A stretch of 64,000 bases of DNA, from the NCBI GenBank assembly GCA_964503885.1, contig CAZDCD010000017.1, forward strand, positions 1 through 64,000. Reading direction: 5' to 3'. Source of the DNA: CAZDCD01 sp964503885. GTDB taxonomy: Bacteria; Bacteroidota; Bacteroidia; Bacteroidales; UBA10428. Under the pieces are notes generated by a model. It was not told the DNA's origin, made no database searches, and saw only the letters and a program-made list of their open reading frames with translations. The translations under genes and the position numbers were made by a program. Shown in pieces: positions 1 through 8,498 of the stretch (position 1 is the stretch's first letter; each line of letters opens with the position of its first letter).

Positions 1-375
1 ATACCAATTTTTTCATGACAATTAAAATTTTTTATGTCGCTCCAATAATAATTGCCAACGTTGGCGTGTATGAGCAATAGCGGGCTTCGGAGCGTTATCG
101 TATCAGCCAGCCTGCCGGCAAGGAACCTTGCATGGTCTTCTCTTGTCCCGGTCCGAACACTAAAACCATATACCTGCTCCCAAACATCCGAATTGTTCTT
201 TCGTCAGGTGCACTGATCTGCCTTTTTCCCATTGCTTGAAATAGGCGAAGACGCAGGTTTTTGATTTGGCAAGAGGTTCAAATATCGATGTATCCGGTGT
301 ATCATAAAACCCGATCAGCGGAAATTTTATCCCTGTTTTATTCATCAGATATAGATAATCAGGTTGTGTCTTCAT
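1..375 (-). pseudogene. DUF169-like protein, frameshifted and probably truncated
   Basis: Reading leftward from the ATG at 375, the first 71 codons resemble the N-terminal half of DUF169 (COG2043) proteins: a segment around FAYFKQW, then an LTKEQFGCLGAGIW region where the family has a Cys/Gly-rich motif. A stop at 160-162 follows directly. Dropping one base from the four-T run (plus-strand AAAA at 162-165) restores the expected continuation SVRTGTREDHARFLAGRL, so this is a one-base frameshift. After about position 110 the frame stays open but no longer looks like the family. It runs into a perfect 12-bp palindrome at 54-65, and a new ATG reading leftward at 14-16 could start another gene. The coding remnant therefore probably ends near 110. 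The frameshift could be real decay or a sequencing error. The role of DUF169 proteins is poorly defined. Confidence 0.6.
54..65. repeat. 12-bp perfect palindrome GCCAACGTTGGC
   Basis: GCCAACGTTGGC is its own reverse complement. It begins a stretch (54-105) ending in a GAGCGTTATCG element. The stretch lies where the DUF169-like reading frame loses family resemblance, so it may mark a recombination or cassette junction. I see no bona fide integron attC consensus, so the call is limited to a palindrome. Confidence 0.5.
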
Positions 376-410
376 GCACTACAATTGGTATCTTTCTAAA
401 ATAGAAAATA

Positions 411-1118
411 TTATTTCTGCATAGCAAGGGTTCTCAGTTCTTTTGGCATTTTCTCAATGGCATATCGTAAAGCAGTTCGTGGTATAATGATTTTTTTGCT
501 GATCACATAATTATAAACTTCCTGTTGATGTGATTCACTGGCGGCTTTAAGCATCCAACCATAGCCTTTCTGAACAAGATCATCTTTGTCGAAGAGTAAC
601 AGATCAGCAATTTCCAGAATATCTTTTAAAAACATTCCTTTTCTGGCCGGAATAATTAAAGTCACTGCTGATGCACGACGCATCCACCGGTTATCTGATC
701 CTGTAAATTCCTTTAATTTGGATAAATATTCAGGATACATGCGTATAAATTCTCCAACCGTATGGTTGCAAAGCGTATCGCATGATGCCCAATTATTTAC
801 ATATTCACTTATCCATTTTTCAAATAGTTGAAAATCTGCCGGTTCATATTTTTTGCATAGAGCATAAGACCAGTTGCAGGCAATAAAAGACTCTTCGATA
901 TATCCTGATTCCCATAATTTATCGCACAAATCATAAATATCAGCCTTTTTAGAATCCCTGACCGATTGAAAATATTTCTTGCCTATTTTACTTACGGTGG
1001 CTGACCTGATCCCATAACATTTTATTGGCTCTTTAAAAAAGTGCTGATTGGTCACCTGAATGTTTTCATCAACATTCATTTCAAGTTCTTCACGAATTCT
1101 ATCCAGAATATTTTCCAT
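411..1118 (-). CDS. AlkD-like DNA alkylation repair glycosylase
   Basis: This 235-residue protein fits the DNA alkylation repair (HEAT-like repeat) family, COG4912, which excises 3- and 7-alkylated purines without base flipping. Residues matching the Bacillus cereus AlkD active cleft are visible at nearly the same numbering: Trp110 and Asp114 in NNWASCDTLC, Arg148 in WMRRAS, and Trp188 in YGWML. The body is alpha-helical and the length is normal (AlkD is about 237 residues). The start is the only ATG giving the complete N-terminal helix. It lies between two broken genes on the same strand. Only 35 bp separate it from the DUF169-like remnant downstream, so they may share a transcript. Membership is well supported; substrate range is inferred. 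Confidence 0.88.
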   Translation of the reverse strand: MENILDRIREELEMNVDENIQVTNQHFFKEPIKCYGIRSATVSKIGKKYFQSVRDSKKADIYDLCDKLWESGYIEESFIACNWSYALCKKYEPADFQLFEKWISEYVNNWASCDTLCNHTVGEFIRMYPEYLSKLKEFTGSDNRWMRRASAVTLIIPARKGMFLKDILEIADLLLFDKDDLVQKGYGWMLKAASESHQQEVYNYVISKKIIIPRTALRYAIEKMPKELRTLAMQK

Positions 1119-1361
1119 GCACCCGCAATAATTTGGTTCTTATTATAGGTCTAAAATAGAGAAAAGCACAACAATGTACAAAATATTTTTCTTTTTATGT
1201 TGTACCAATGATCTGACATATAGATTTTTAATTTCCGGGAAGGTTTTTTGAAACATTTCCGGTGTCTTAAAACCCTGAACATCCTCTTCATTCCTTTTTC
1301 AGGCAGCGGTTGATTGTTCCTGTTTTATTCCCCGGTTTCAATCTGGTTTAGAGATTTTCTC

Positions 1362-1863
1362 TTACTCTGTCATCACAGTCAGAACCAGCTCTGCAATACC
1401 CGAAGGCAATTGATGCAGTTTTTTCTTTTGCCATTCTCTTTCTTCATCTGCTGATTTCCCTGCATGTTTCAAGACTTTCGGGGCATACAATGCTGCTCCC
1501 GTCGAATGGTCGGCCATAGGAGCCGTAGCGACAGTTTGTCCAACCGATTTTGCCACAGCTTTTAAGGTCGCATCTGAAGATTCTCTTGCCGCTGCATGTG
1601 CGCCCAATGATGCTTTCATTGCATCACCGGTCTACATGATTATTTCCCCATTCTTTAGCTACATGGAGGGCATATATAAGTCTCTTGTCAATATTTTCGC
1701 CCGTAAGCGGGAATACATGTTCTGAACATTCTCTGGCCCATATTATTGATTTATGATGATGGTCTTTTGTAAGGAGTCCGCCCCGATGTGCAGCAATAAA
1801 TGGATAACTGTATCGTCCTGGTTTTAGTTGACACTTTTTGGATCCTATTTCGTGGTAATTTTT
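1362..1863 (-). pseudogene. Imm5-like putative immunity protein, frameshifted
   Basis: Two overlapping minus-strand frames together give one protein of the Imm5-like 'putative immunity protein' type. The upstream part (1863-1624) encodes AAHRGGLLTKDHH, then WARECSEHVFPL and ALHVAKEWGNN, and ends at a TGA (1624-1626). The downstream part (1619-1362) encodes MKASLGAHAAARESSD, MADHSTGAALYA and HAGKSADEEREWQ. Removing a single G near 1630 joins them as HVTGDAMKAS. No ATG exists in the upstream frame before a TGA at 1864-1866, so the 5' end is missing or uses an unrecognised start. The last residues after VMTE are also shorter than I would expect. Members are thought to be immunity partners of polymorphic toxins; no toxin is visible here. 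Either a decayed orphan gene or an indel error. Confidence 0.65.
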
Positions 1864-2469
1864 TCAATTTAGATTTCTGTGCTGATTTTTATATTTTGAA
1901 ATGTATTATCTACCTTCCGGAGGCAGGGTTGGAAATTTGTATGCAGTTTTTCCTGATAGTCTTTCCTGCCAGGCGTGATATTATTTGCAGGGTACTAAAT
2001 GTCCTTCAAGTCAATCATTTGTAAATTAAGTTATTAGCGAAATTTGCTGGTTATGCAACGGCTACCGGTGTTGTGTTTCATTTTTCTTTTTTATAATAAT
2101 TTAAATTTCACAAAGTCATCCGCGTGCATCCCACATTTTTTCTTCAATTTTCCCACCTGTGTCCCTGTCCAAGCGCTAAAACTTTATTCAGATTCATGAC
2201 TCATGAAGTACTGAGTTTGATCAGAGTACCCTATTAAATCAAAGCACACGCGCGAGTGATTAAAGCTAACACGCTACACAGCGAGTTAAGATAATCCATA
2301 CCTGCACTTCATAATTTGAAAAACCAGGCTTTTAAAAAACTCTTCAAATATTTGAAATACAATCAATTTGCTAATTTAAAAATGAAAGACAATAGTTGGA
2401 TAAATTGTAAGATTTTAATTAATTTAACGAAGAAAATAATTCTTACAACTATTTTAAATAGAGCGCTTA
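1864..2469. other. Intergenic region upstream of the hybrid sensor kinase
   Basis: About 600 bp with no supportable gene. It is AT-rich, especially 2316-2469. Short open frames here (for example 1800-2024 and 2316-2498 on the plus strand) have no recognisable domain, lack codon-usage support and are low-complexity. The promoter of the downstream kinase gene is presumably here, but I cannot place it; no clear TAnnTTTG box was found close to the start. Confidence 0.5.
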
Positions 2470-5400
2470 ATGAGAAAGTTTGTCATACGTTGTTATAAAG
2501 CACTACTGTTTTTAATTTTATACAATGCATATAACAGTTATCCTTTAACAGCACAGCATACTGAAATAAAGTTTTTTAACACTTTTAATACCGATGTTTT
2601 TAATAACATATCCATTGTATGTATTTTTCAGGATAATGAAGGATTCTTATGGTTTGGTACCTATGGGGGATTATACCGCTATGACGGACGTAACTTCAGG
2701 GAATTTCTTCCTATTCCAAACGACCCCAACAGTCTTATAATCAGCCACGTCAGATCAATTTGTCAGGATACATCCGGGGCAATTTTTGTCGGAACAGTTG
2801 AAGGTCTTTGTGTTTATGATCCTGTACTGGATAAATTTGATCGTATTGTAAACGATCCGAACGACACCAATAGTTTGGCTAACAATACCATATATAAACT
2901 TCTTACTGATCATTCAGGAACCATTTGGTTGGGTACACTGGGTGGGGGACTCAACCGGATAGAAAAGACTTCAGCTATCGGTAAAAATGGAAAGACTGTT
3001 GATACATACCGGTTTATTCGTTATCTTCATGATGATAGTAAAAACAGCATCAGCTCAAATATTGTTATTGATCTTGCTGAATCATCCGATGGTACGATTT
3101 GGATTGCCACAGAAAAGGGATTAAACAAATACAATAAAAACACCAATGAATTTTATACCTACGTTCACGACCCAAATAATGAAAATAGCCTGACTAATGA
3201 CAATATAAGCTCTGTTTGTGTCGATACAAACGGGAATATATGGGCGGGTTCCTGGGAATATGGATTGAACCTGTTAAATCCGGTTACCAATAAGATTACA
3301 CGGTTCATATATTTGAAAGATGATGAAAATGGCCCGGGCAATAATATCATTATGAGACTTTATCGTGATTTAGAGGGAAACATCTGGGTTGGAACCTGGG
3401 GTGGAGGGTTGGATAAAATCCAGCTTCAGGAAGAAACAGGCAAAAAAAGTGAAGCAGAAAAAAAATACACTTACAGGTTCATACATAACAGGTATAATAA
3501 TAGCAATCCGTTCAGCATTACCGGAAACTCAATTTATTCAATATTTCAGGATCAATCAGGTTCTATTTGGATTGGAACGGACTGGACCGGCTTAAACAAA
3601 ATAAATGAAGAACAAAACATGTTCAGGTTTATCACGACTAAACCCGGGGAACGGAATAGTTTGGTAAACAATGTGGTTTTTGCGCTTTTAATGGATGACA
3701 AGAACTTAGTATGGATCGGAACGCAAAACGGACTTAATACCTTTGACAGAAAAACCAACCGGTTTACATTATATCAAAATGATCCGGCTGATCCGAATTC
3801 TCTGAGTCATAATGAAGTTAAATCGTTGTATGAAGATAGAAAAGGAAACATCTGGGCAGGTACTATACAGGGTCTGAATAAATTTGATCGCGGGAGCAAC
3901 CGGTTTGAAAGGTTTTACAAAACCCCTTCCAAGTTTGGTCACACTCATGTCGGAGTTATTTTTGAGGACAGAAGTGGCTATTTATGGTTAGGAACCTATG
4001 AAGAAGGTTTATTACGGTTCGATCCGGTAAATAGAACATTTAAAGAATATACAAATAATCCCGATGATCCGTCGAGCATAAGCTCTAATATAATCTGGTC
4101 AGTTGCCGAAGATAAAAACGGAATGCTTTGGATCGGCACTGAAAGTGGAGGACTTTGCGAGTTTAATCCATCAACTGAGAAATTTACCAGTTACCGGCAC
4201 TATCCTGACGATCCTGAAAGTGTCAGCGACAATACAATTTACACCTTGAAAACTGATAAACAGGATAACCTGTGGATTGGAACAATTGAAGGACTCGATA
4301 AACTCGTGATCGATAAAAATAATAAGAAAACTTTCATCCATTATGCAAATAATCATGTGAACGGCATAACCGAAGATAACCATCATAATTTATGGCTTCT
4401 TACCAATAAAGGACTTTGTAAGTTTAATCCATCGGATAGTACATTTATTTACTTTGCAACAAATGAAAGAAAAAAGACACAGGTTTTTTCGATCAATGCC
4501 ATTGTTTGTGATTCAATGCATAATGCCATCCTTACGGCAAGTCGTTATGGATACAGTATTTTTAACCCAGAGGGAATGAGGGAAAAATCAAAACCCCCGG
4601 TGACCAAAATCGTGAACCTGAAAATTTTTAATAAGAACATCAATGTAGGTGACAGGATAAATAACCGGATAATCCTTCCCAAATCAATAACTTATATGCA
4701 AAAACTGGTGTTTTCGAGTAAAGAATACGTTATTGGTATAGAATATGCTGCTTTACACTATCAGTCACCTAAAGATAACAGGTATGCCTATATGCTTGAA
4801 GGATTCGACCGGGATTGGAATTATGTCGGGAATCAGCAAATGGCAACCTATACAAACCTGCCGCATGGCAACTATACTTTTAAGGTTAAAGCTGCCAATC
4901 CACAGGGTTTATGGAACAACGAACCAACCACTATTAAACTGGTTATTAAACCTTTCTGGTACAATACACTGTTTTTTAAAATATTGGCAGTCTTAATCAT
5001 CCTTTTAATAGGTTTCTCTATCCACCTGGTAAGAATTGCTTTGCTGAAGAGACAAAAAAATATGCTGGAAAAAATGGTTCTGAAGAGAACCGAAGAATTA
5101 TCCGAAGCCAATACACTTCTTGAGGAGAAAAAGGAAGAAATCTCCCTTCAGAATGATGTACTCTTAAGAAGCAGAAATGATCTTGAAAAACGTGTTGCTG
5201 AAAGAACCCATGAATTAACTATAGCAAAAGATAAAGCAGAGGAATCCGACAAGCTTAAATCGGCTTTTTTAGCCAATATGTCACATGAGATCCGCACTCC
5301 ACTAAACGCTATAGTTGGTTTTTCAAGTCTGCTTTATGACGAGGAAATGGATTTAAATCAAAAGAGATCATGTATCAATATCATTAATAACAATAGCGAT

Positions 5401-6357
5401 ACCTTGTTAACAATAATCAATGACATTCTTGATATTTCAATTATTGAAGCCAACCAACTTATTTTATATAAAGAACGTTTTTGCGTTGATGAAGTACTGG
5501 TCGAATTAAAAGACTATTATGATCTGAAAAATGCTAAAGGATTGCTAATTGAATGTACAAATACCAGGAATCAGTCAAAAATCTTTATATATAATGATCC
5601 TATCCGGTTCCGCCAGATTTTTATGAACCTGTTGAACAATGCGTTCAAATTTACAGATTCCGGTTCTATAATGTTCGGTTATAAAATTGAGGGTAAAATC
5701 ATTCGTTTCTTTGTTGAAGATACGGGTATTGGAATTTCTGAATCAAATAAAATAAAGATCTTTGACCATTTTCACAAAATTGAACCTTATACCAACAAGT
5801 TTCACCAGGGAACCGGCATTGGGCTATCATTGTGCAAAAGACTTGTAAATCTTATGGGAGGTGATATTTATGTTGAATCAGTGGTTAATAAAGGATCTGT
5901 TTTTTATTTCACACTTCCTTATACTGTGGTTCCGGAAGGTGATAATGAGGTCCCTTCTATACATAAGGTTAAGGTTCATCTTGATAACGTAACGATTATT
6001 GTTGCTGAAGATATACCGGATAATTATTTTCTTATTGAGAGATTACTGGATAGAACCGGTGCTTCAATTACCTGGGCACATAATGGCAAAGAAGCTGTAG
6101 ATCTGGTTAAAGAAAAGCACGATCAGAATTTAATCGTGCTCATGGATATCAAAATGCCTGTAATGAATGGTTTTGAAGCCTGCAAACTGATAAAACAAAT
6201 GAATGCGAAGATCCCGGTTATTGCCATTACCGCATATGCTACGGCAGGAGATAAAGACAATATTTTAAAAAATAATTTCGATGATTTTATCTCAAAACCT
6301 TTGAATTTTGATAAGCTTTGGATTTCGTTACAGCGACAATATTTTGCTGACCGGTAA
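2470..6357 (+). CDS. Hybrid two-component sensor kinase (Reg_prop/Y_Y_Y, HisKA, HATPase, REC)
   Basis: This 1295-residue protein begins with a signal/anchor segment (about residues 8-28). It continues with roughly a dozen two-component-regulator propeller repeats of the form 'D..G..W.GT..GL' (about 35-720). A Y_Y_Y domain follows (about 755-835), then a transmembrane helix (about 840-862) and a coiled coil. The HisKA H-box has His939 in ANMSHEIRTPLN. The HATPase shows N-box NNAFKFT and G-boxes EDTGIGI and GTGIGLSL. The receiver domain carries phosphoacceptor Asp1226 in LMDIKMP. The plan matches Bacteroidetes HTCS proteins that sense glycans or other ligands in the periplasm. It stops right after the receiver (SKPLNF...), whereas classical HTCS carry a C-terminal AraC-type helix-turn-helix. 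Base composition is visibly more AT-rich than downstream genes. Target genes are unknown; the adjacent pentonate operon is one candidate. Confidence 0.93.
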   Translation: MRKFVIRCYKALLFLILYNAYNSYPLTAQHTEIKFFNTFNTDVFNNISIVCIFQDNEGFLWFGTYGGLYRYDGRNFREFLPIPNDPNSLIISHVRSICQDTSGAIFVGTVEGLCVYDPVLDKFDRIVNDPNDTNSLANNTIYKLLTDHSGTIWLGTLGGGLNRIEKTSAIGKNGKTVDTYRFIRYLHDDSKNSISSNIVIDLAESSDGTIWIATEKGLNKYNKNTNEFYTYVHDPNNENSLTNDNISSVCVDTNGNIWAGSWEYGLNLLNPVTNKITRFIYLKDDENGPGNNIIMRLYRDLEGNIWVGTWGGGLDKIQLQEETGKKSEAEKKYTYRFIHNRYNNSNPFSITGNSIYSIFQDQSGSIWIGTDWTGLNKINEEQNMFRFITTKPGERNSLVNNVVFALLMDDKNLVWIGTQNGLNTFDRKTNRFTLYQNDPADPNSLSHNEVKSLYEDRKGNIWAGTIQGLNKFDRGSNRFERFYKTPSKFGHTHVGVIFEDRSGYLWLGTYEEGLLRFDPVNRTFKEYTNNPDDPSSISSNIIWSVAEDKNGMLWIGTESGGLCEFNPSTEKFTSYRHYPDDPESVSDNTIYTLKTDKQDNLWIGTIEGLDKLVIDKNNKKTFIHYANNHVNGITEDNHHNLWLLTNKGLCKFNPSDSTFIYFATNERKKTQVFSINAIVCDSMHNAILTASRYGYSIFNPEGMREKSKPPVTKIVNLKIFNKNINVGDRINNRIILPKSITYMQKLVFSSKEYVIGIEYAALHYQSPKDNRYAYMLEGFDRDWNYVGNQQMATYTNLPHGNYTFKVKAANPQGLWNNEPTTIKLVIKPFWYNTLFFKILAVLIILLIGFSIHLVRIALLKRQKNMLEKMVLKRTEELSEANTLLEEKKEEISLQNDVLLRSRNDLEKRVAERTHELTIAKDKAEESDKLKSAFLANMSHEIRTPLNAIVGFSSLLYDEEMDLNQKRSCINIINNNSDTLLTIINDILDISIIEANQLILYKERFCVDEVLVELKDYYDLKNAKGLLIECTNTRNQSKIFIYNDPIRFRQIFMNLLNNAFKFTDSGSIMFGYKIEGKIIRFFVEDTGIGISESNKIKIFDHFHKIEPYTNKFHQGTGIGLSLCKRLVNLMGGDIYVESVVNKGSVFYFTLPYTVVPEGDNEVPSIHKVKVHLDNVTIIVAEDIPDNYFLIERLLDRTGASITWAHNGKEAVDLVKEKHDQNLIVLMDIKMPVMNGFEACKLIKQMNAKIPVIAITAYATAGDKDNILKNNFDDFISKPLNFDKLWISLQRQYFADR

Positions 6358-6896
6358 AAATAACAGGATAAAAATTCGAAGGCCTTCAGTTATTGAAGTT
6401 ATTGAATTACAGGTATTTACCTGTTCTGACAGGGCTTGCAATCTCCTTCAGTTTGCCAGCAATAAGCCCTTCTTCTTTTAACCATGCTTAATACGAAGCT
6501 TGCAGAGTTTTTCCGGCCAGCAGGGGGCATTGATGAGACATTATTAATGATCTGTAGAAATCATAAATAGTATTCACTGTTGTCCGGAAAACAGAAAAAA
6601 TGTGAGATAATTCAAAAATTACCTCACCCTGGTATCTTTGTTTAATCACCACAAAAAACAAGATACTATGAATAAAAAATACAAATTTTGCCGGACAATA
6701 GTGAATTGGATTATCACATCACAATAAATAATTATCGCGATACGATAACAATTTTTATGTTTCGGGTATTGCATGCTCCATGCCAGAACGAAGCGAAGAT
6801 TCCGCCCTGGCGGGACCGATCACTGATTACTGATTACTGTCCACTCTTACCTGTTCCTGTCGAATCAACAGCTTCACGTTAATTCTCCGCCCACAA
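6358..6896. other. Intergenic region with IS remnant and low-complexity sequence
   Basis: This 539-bp gap separates the hybrid kinase from the convergent aldehyde dehydrogenase gene. It holds the miniature inverted-repeat element at 6572-6706, an inverted repeat TTATCG-cgata-CGATAA around 6735-6752, and a short duplicated ACTGATTACTGATTACTG stretch near 6821-6840. No gene is supported; the plus-strand open frame at 6688-6882 begins inside the element's terminal repeat. Confidence 0.55.
6572..6706 (+). mobile_element. 135-bp miniature IS derivative (MITE-like)
   Basis: The left end ATTCACTGTTGTCCGG (6572-6587) and the right end CCGGACAATAGTGAAT (6691-6706) are inverted repeats matching at 15 of 16 positions. 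Inside are a TATCTTTG promoter box (6633-6640) and, 28 bp later, an ATG reading MNKKYKF that runs straight into the right terminal repeat. This looks like an internal deletion derivative of a transposase-bearing element, in which only the promoter, the start codon and both ends survive. The ends are reminiscent of IS4-type elements in Bacteroidetes, from memory. No target-site duplication is obvious. It cannot move without a transposase supplied in trans. Confidence 0.62.
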
Positions 6897-8486
6897 TCAG
6901 CCAATATTGTCTCTTGCCATCTCCCCATTCACCATTCTCCATATGTTCAGCGGATTGTTGTTTTTCAGTTCATCCGGCAATACCGTCTGAGGGAAATCCT
7001 GGTAACATACAGGTCTTGAAAATCTTATAATTGCTGCTGTACCGACCGAAGTATGCTGCGAAGATGTGGTGGAAGGGAACGGCCCTCCGTGCACCATCGC
7101 GTGGCATACTTCCACGCCGGTCGGGAAACCGTTGAATATCAGCCTGCCTGCTTTTCGCTCCAGGATGGCGATAAGCTCCCCGTATTCTTTCAGATCCTGT
7201 TCTGTTCCATGAATGGTGGCAGTCAGGTGTCCTTCCATCTGTTCCGCAATATCTAAAAGTTCTTGTTTATTCCGGGTTTTAATATTCACTATGGAGGGTC
7301 CGAAAACTTCTTCAGACAATCCCTGGTTTTTCATGAAGGTTTCTCCATCAGTGGTAAATATCCTGGCTGTTGCTTTATTGCCGTCCTTTATCATCGGAAT
7401 TGCAGTAATTTCCCGGACTTCCTTTATGCCTGTGAACTTTTTTACCCCCGAGATATAGTTTTCAAGAATTCTTTCCGATAGCATGGTTCCCGGAGTCAGT
7501 TCCGAGGCCATAGTCTTCATCTGTACAAGCATCCGGTCGCTTTCTGCCGAAGAGTCTGTAAAGAATAACCCGGGGCTTGTGCAAAACTGTCCGACACCAA
7601 GGTTGAATGATTCAAACAGGCTTCGGGCAATGATCCCGTTCCTTTCCTTCATTGCTCCCGGCAGGATAAATACAGGGTTTACACTTCCCATTTCGGCAAA
7701 AACAGGAATAGGAATTTCCCGTTCATTGGCGGCATCAAATATGGCTTTGCCCCCTTTATACGAACCGGTAAAACCGATGGCTTTAATTCCCGGATGCTTT
7801 ACAATTGCCATTCCTGAATCATTTGATCTTCCCTGTATCAGGGAAAAGACGCCGTCGGGCATATTCATCCGGCGGGCTGCTTTGTTGATGCAATGACCAA
7901 CAAGCTCAGATGTTCCCGGATGGAGAGGGTGCGCTTTTACCACAACGCTGCATCCGGCTGCCAGTGCCGAGGCTGTATCGCCTCCTGCCACAGAGAAAGC
8001 AAGCGGAAAATTACTGGCGCCAAAGATACCGACGGGTCCGAGTGCGATCTGCATCTGACGGATATCCGGTCTTGGTGCCGGCTTGCGATCGGGAATGGCC
8101 GGGTCTATTCGTGCATCTACCCAGGATCCATCCCTTATCACTGCGGCAAACAAACGCAACTGATTTACGGTCCTTCCCCGTTCCCCGGTAAGCCGGGCAG
8201 CAGGAAGGGCTGTTTCTTCATGGCATCGTACGATAAGCTCATCACCTGTGTTTTCAATTTCTTCAGCAATTTGCTCAAGAAAAAGGGCTTTCTCTTTACC
8301 GGGTCTTTTCCGGTATTCGAGAAATGCCCGTTCTGCCTTTTCCACTGCACGGCCGATCTCATTGGCATCCGCTTCATGAAATTCTTCATTCAACGGCTCT
8401 TGAGTTGAAGGGTTTACAGCCCTGAACAGGTTCCTGCCCTCTCCAGATGCTTCAAATCCTAGTGCATTTAATCCTGTTATTTTCAT
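6897..8486 (-). CDS. Aldehyde dehydrogenase, 2,5-dioxovalerate (2-oxoglutarate semialdehyde) dehydrogenase type
   Basis: This 529-residue NAD(P)-dependent aldehyde dehydrogenase belongs to the 2-oxoglutarate-semialdehyde (2,5-dioxopentanoate) dehydrogenase group, typically 510-530 residues. Visible active-site elements are Asn159 in GASNFP, Lys184 in VVKAHP, general-base Glu265 in FAEMGSVNP and nucleophilic Cys302 in GQFCTSPG. The reaction would be 2-oxoglutarate semialdehyde to 2-oxoglutarate in the cytosol, the last step of oxidative pentose, glucarate or hydroxyproline degradation. It is the last gene of a tight minus-strand operon, 12 bp after the FAH-fold gene. That gene and the upstream IlvD/Edd dehydratase point to the pentonate (Weimberg-type) route. 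The 2-oxoglutarate dehydrogenase genes nearby at 16308-20728 would use its product. The family is secure; the exact substrate is inferred from context. Confidence 0.9.
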   Translation of the reverse strand: MKITGLNALGFEASGEGRNLFRAVNPSTQEPLNEEFHEADANEIGRAVEKAERAFLEYRKRPGKEKALFLEQIAEEIENTGDELIVRCHEETALPAARLTGERGRTVNQLRLFAAVIRDGSWVDARIDPAIPDRKPAPRPDIRQMQIALGPVGIFGASNFPLAFSVAGGDTASALAAGCSVVVKAHPLHPGTSELVGHCINKAARRMNMPDGVFSLIQGRSNDSGMAIVKHPGIKAIGFTGSYKGGKAIFDAANEREIPIPVFAEMGSVNPVFILPGAMKERNGIIARSLFESFNLGVGQFCTSPGLFFTDSSAESDRMLVQMKTMASELTPGTMLSERILENYISGVKKFTGIKEVREITAIPMIKDGNKATARIFTTDGETFMKNQGLSEEVFGPSIVNIKTRNKQELLDIAEQMEGHLTATIHGTEQDLKEYGELIAILERKAGRLIFNGFPTGVEVCHAMVHGGPFPSTTSSQHTSVGTAAIIRFSRPVCYQDFPQTVLPDELKNNNPLNIWRMVNGEMARDNIG

Positions 8487-8498
8487 GCTGGTCTGGTT

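Noticed and set aside
54..110. Possible integron attC site
   Set aside because: The expected RYYYAAC...GTTRRRY core pair is not satisfied and no integrase is visible; only a palindrome can be claimed.
586..831. Plus-strand open frame opposite the AlkD-like gene
   Set aside because: It is antisense to a gene with clear catalytic residues and has no recognisable domain.
1800..2024. 74-codon plus-strand frame
   Set aside because: Overlaps the 5' end of the immunity pseudogene, is composed of Phe/Ile/Cys-rich sequence without a family, and has no promoter or operon context.
2316..2498. 60-codon plus-strand frame before the hybrid kinase
   Set aside because: Very AT-rich Lys/Asn/Leu sequence without family resemblance; it overlaps the kinase start in another frame.
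7483..8408. Several plus-strand frames of 70-170 codons opposite the aldehyde dehydrogenase
   Set aside because: Antisense shadows of a confidently identified gene; no domain visible.
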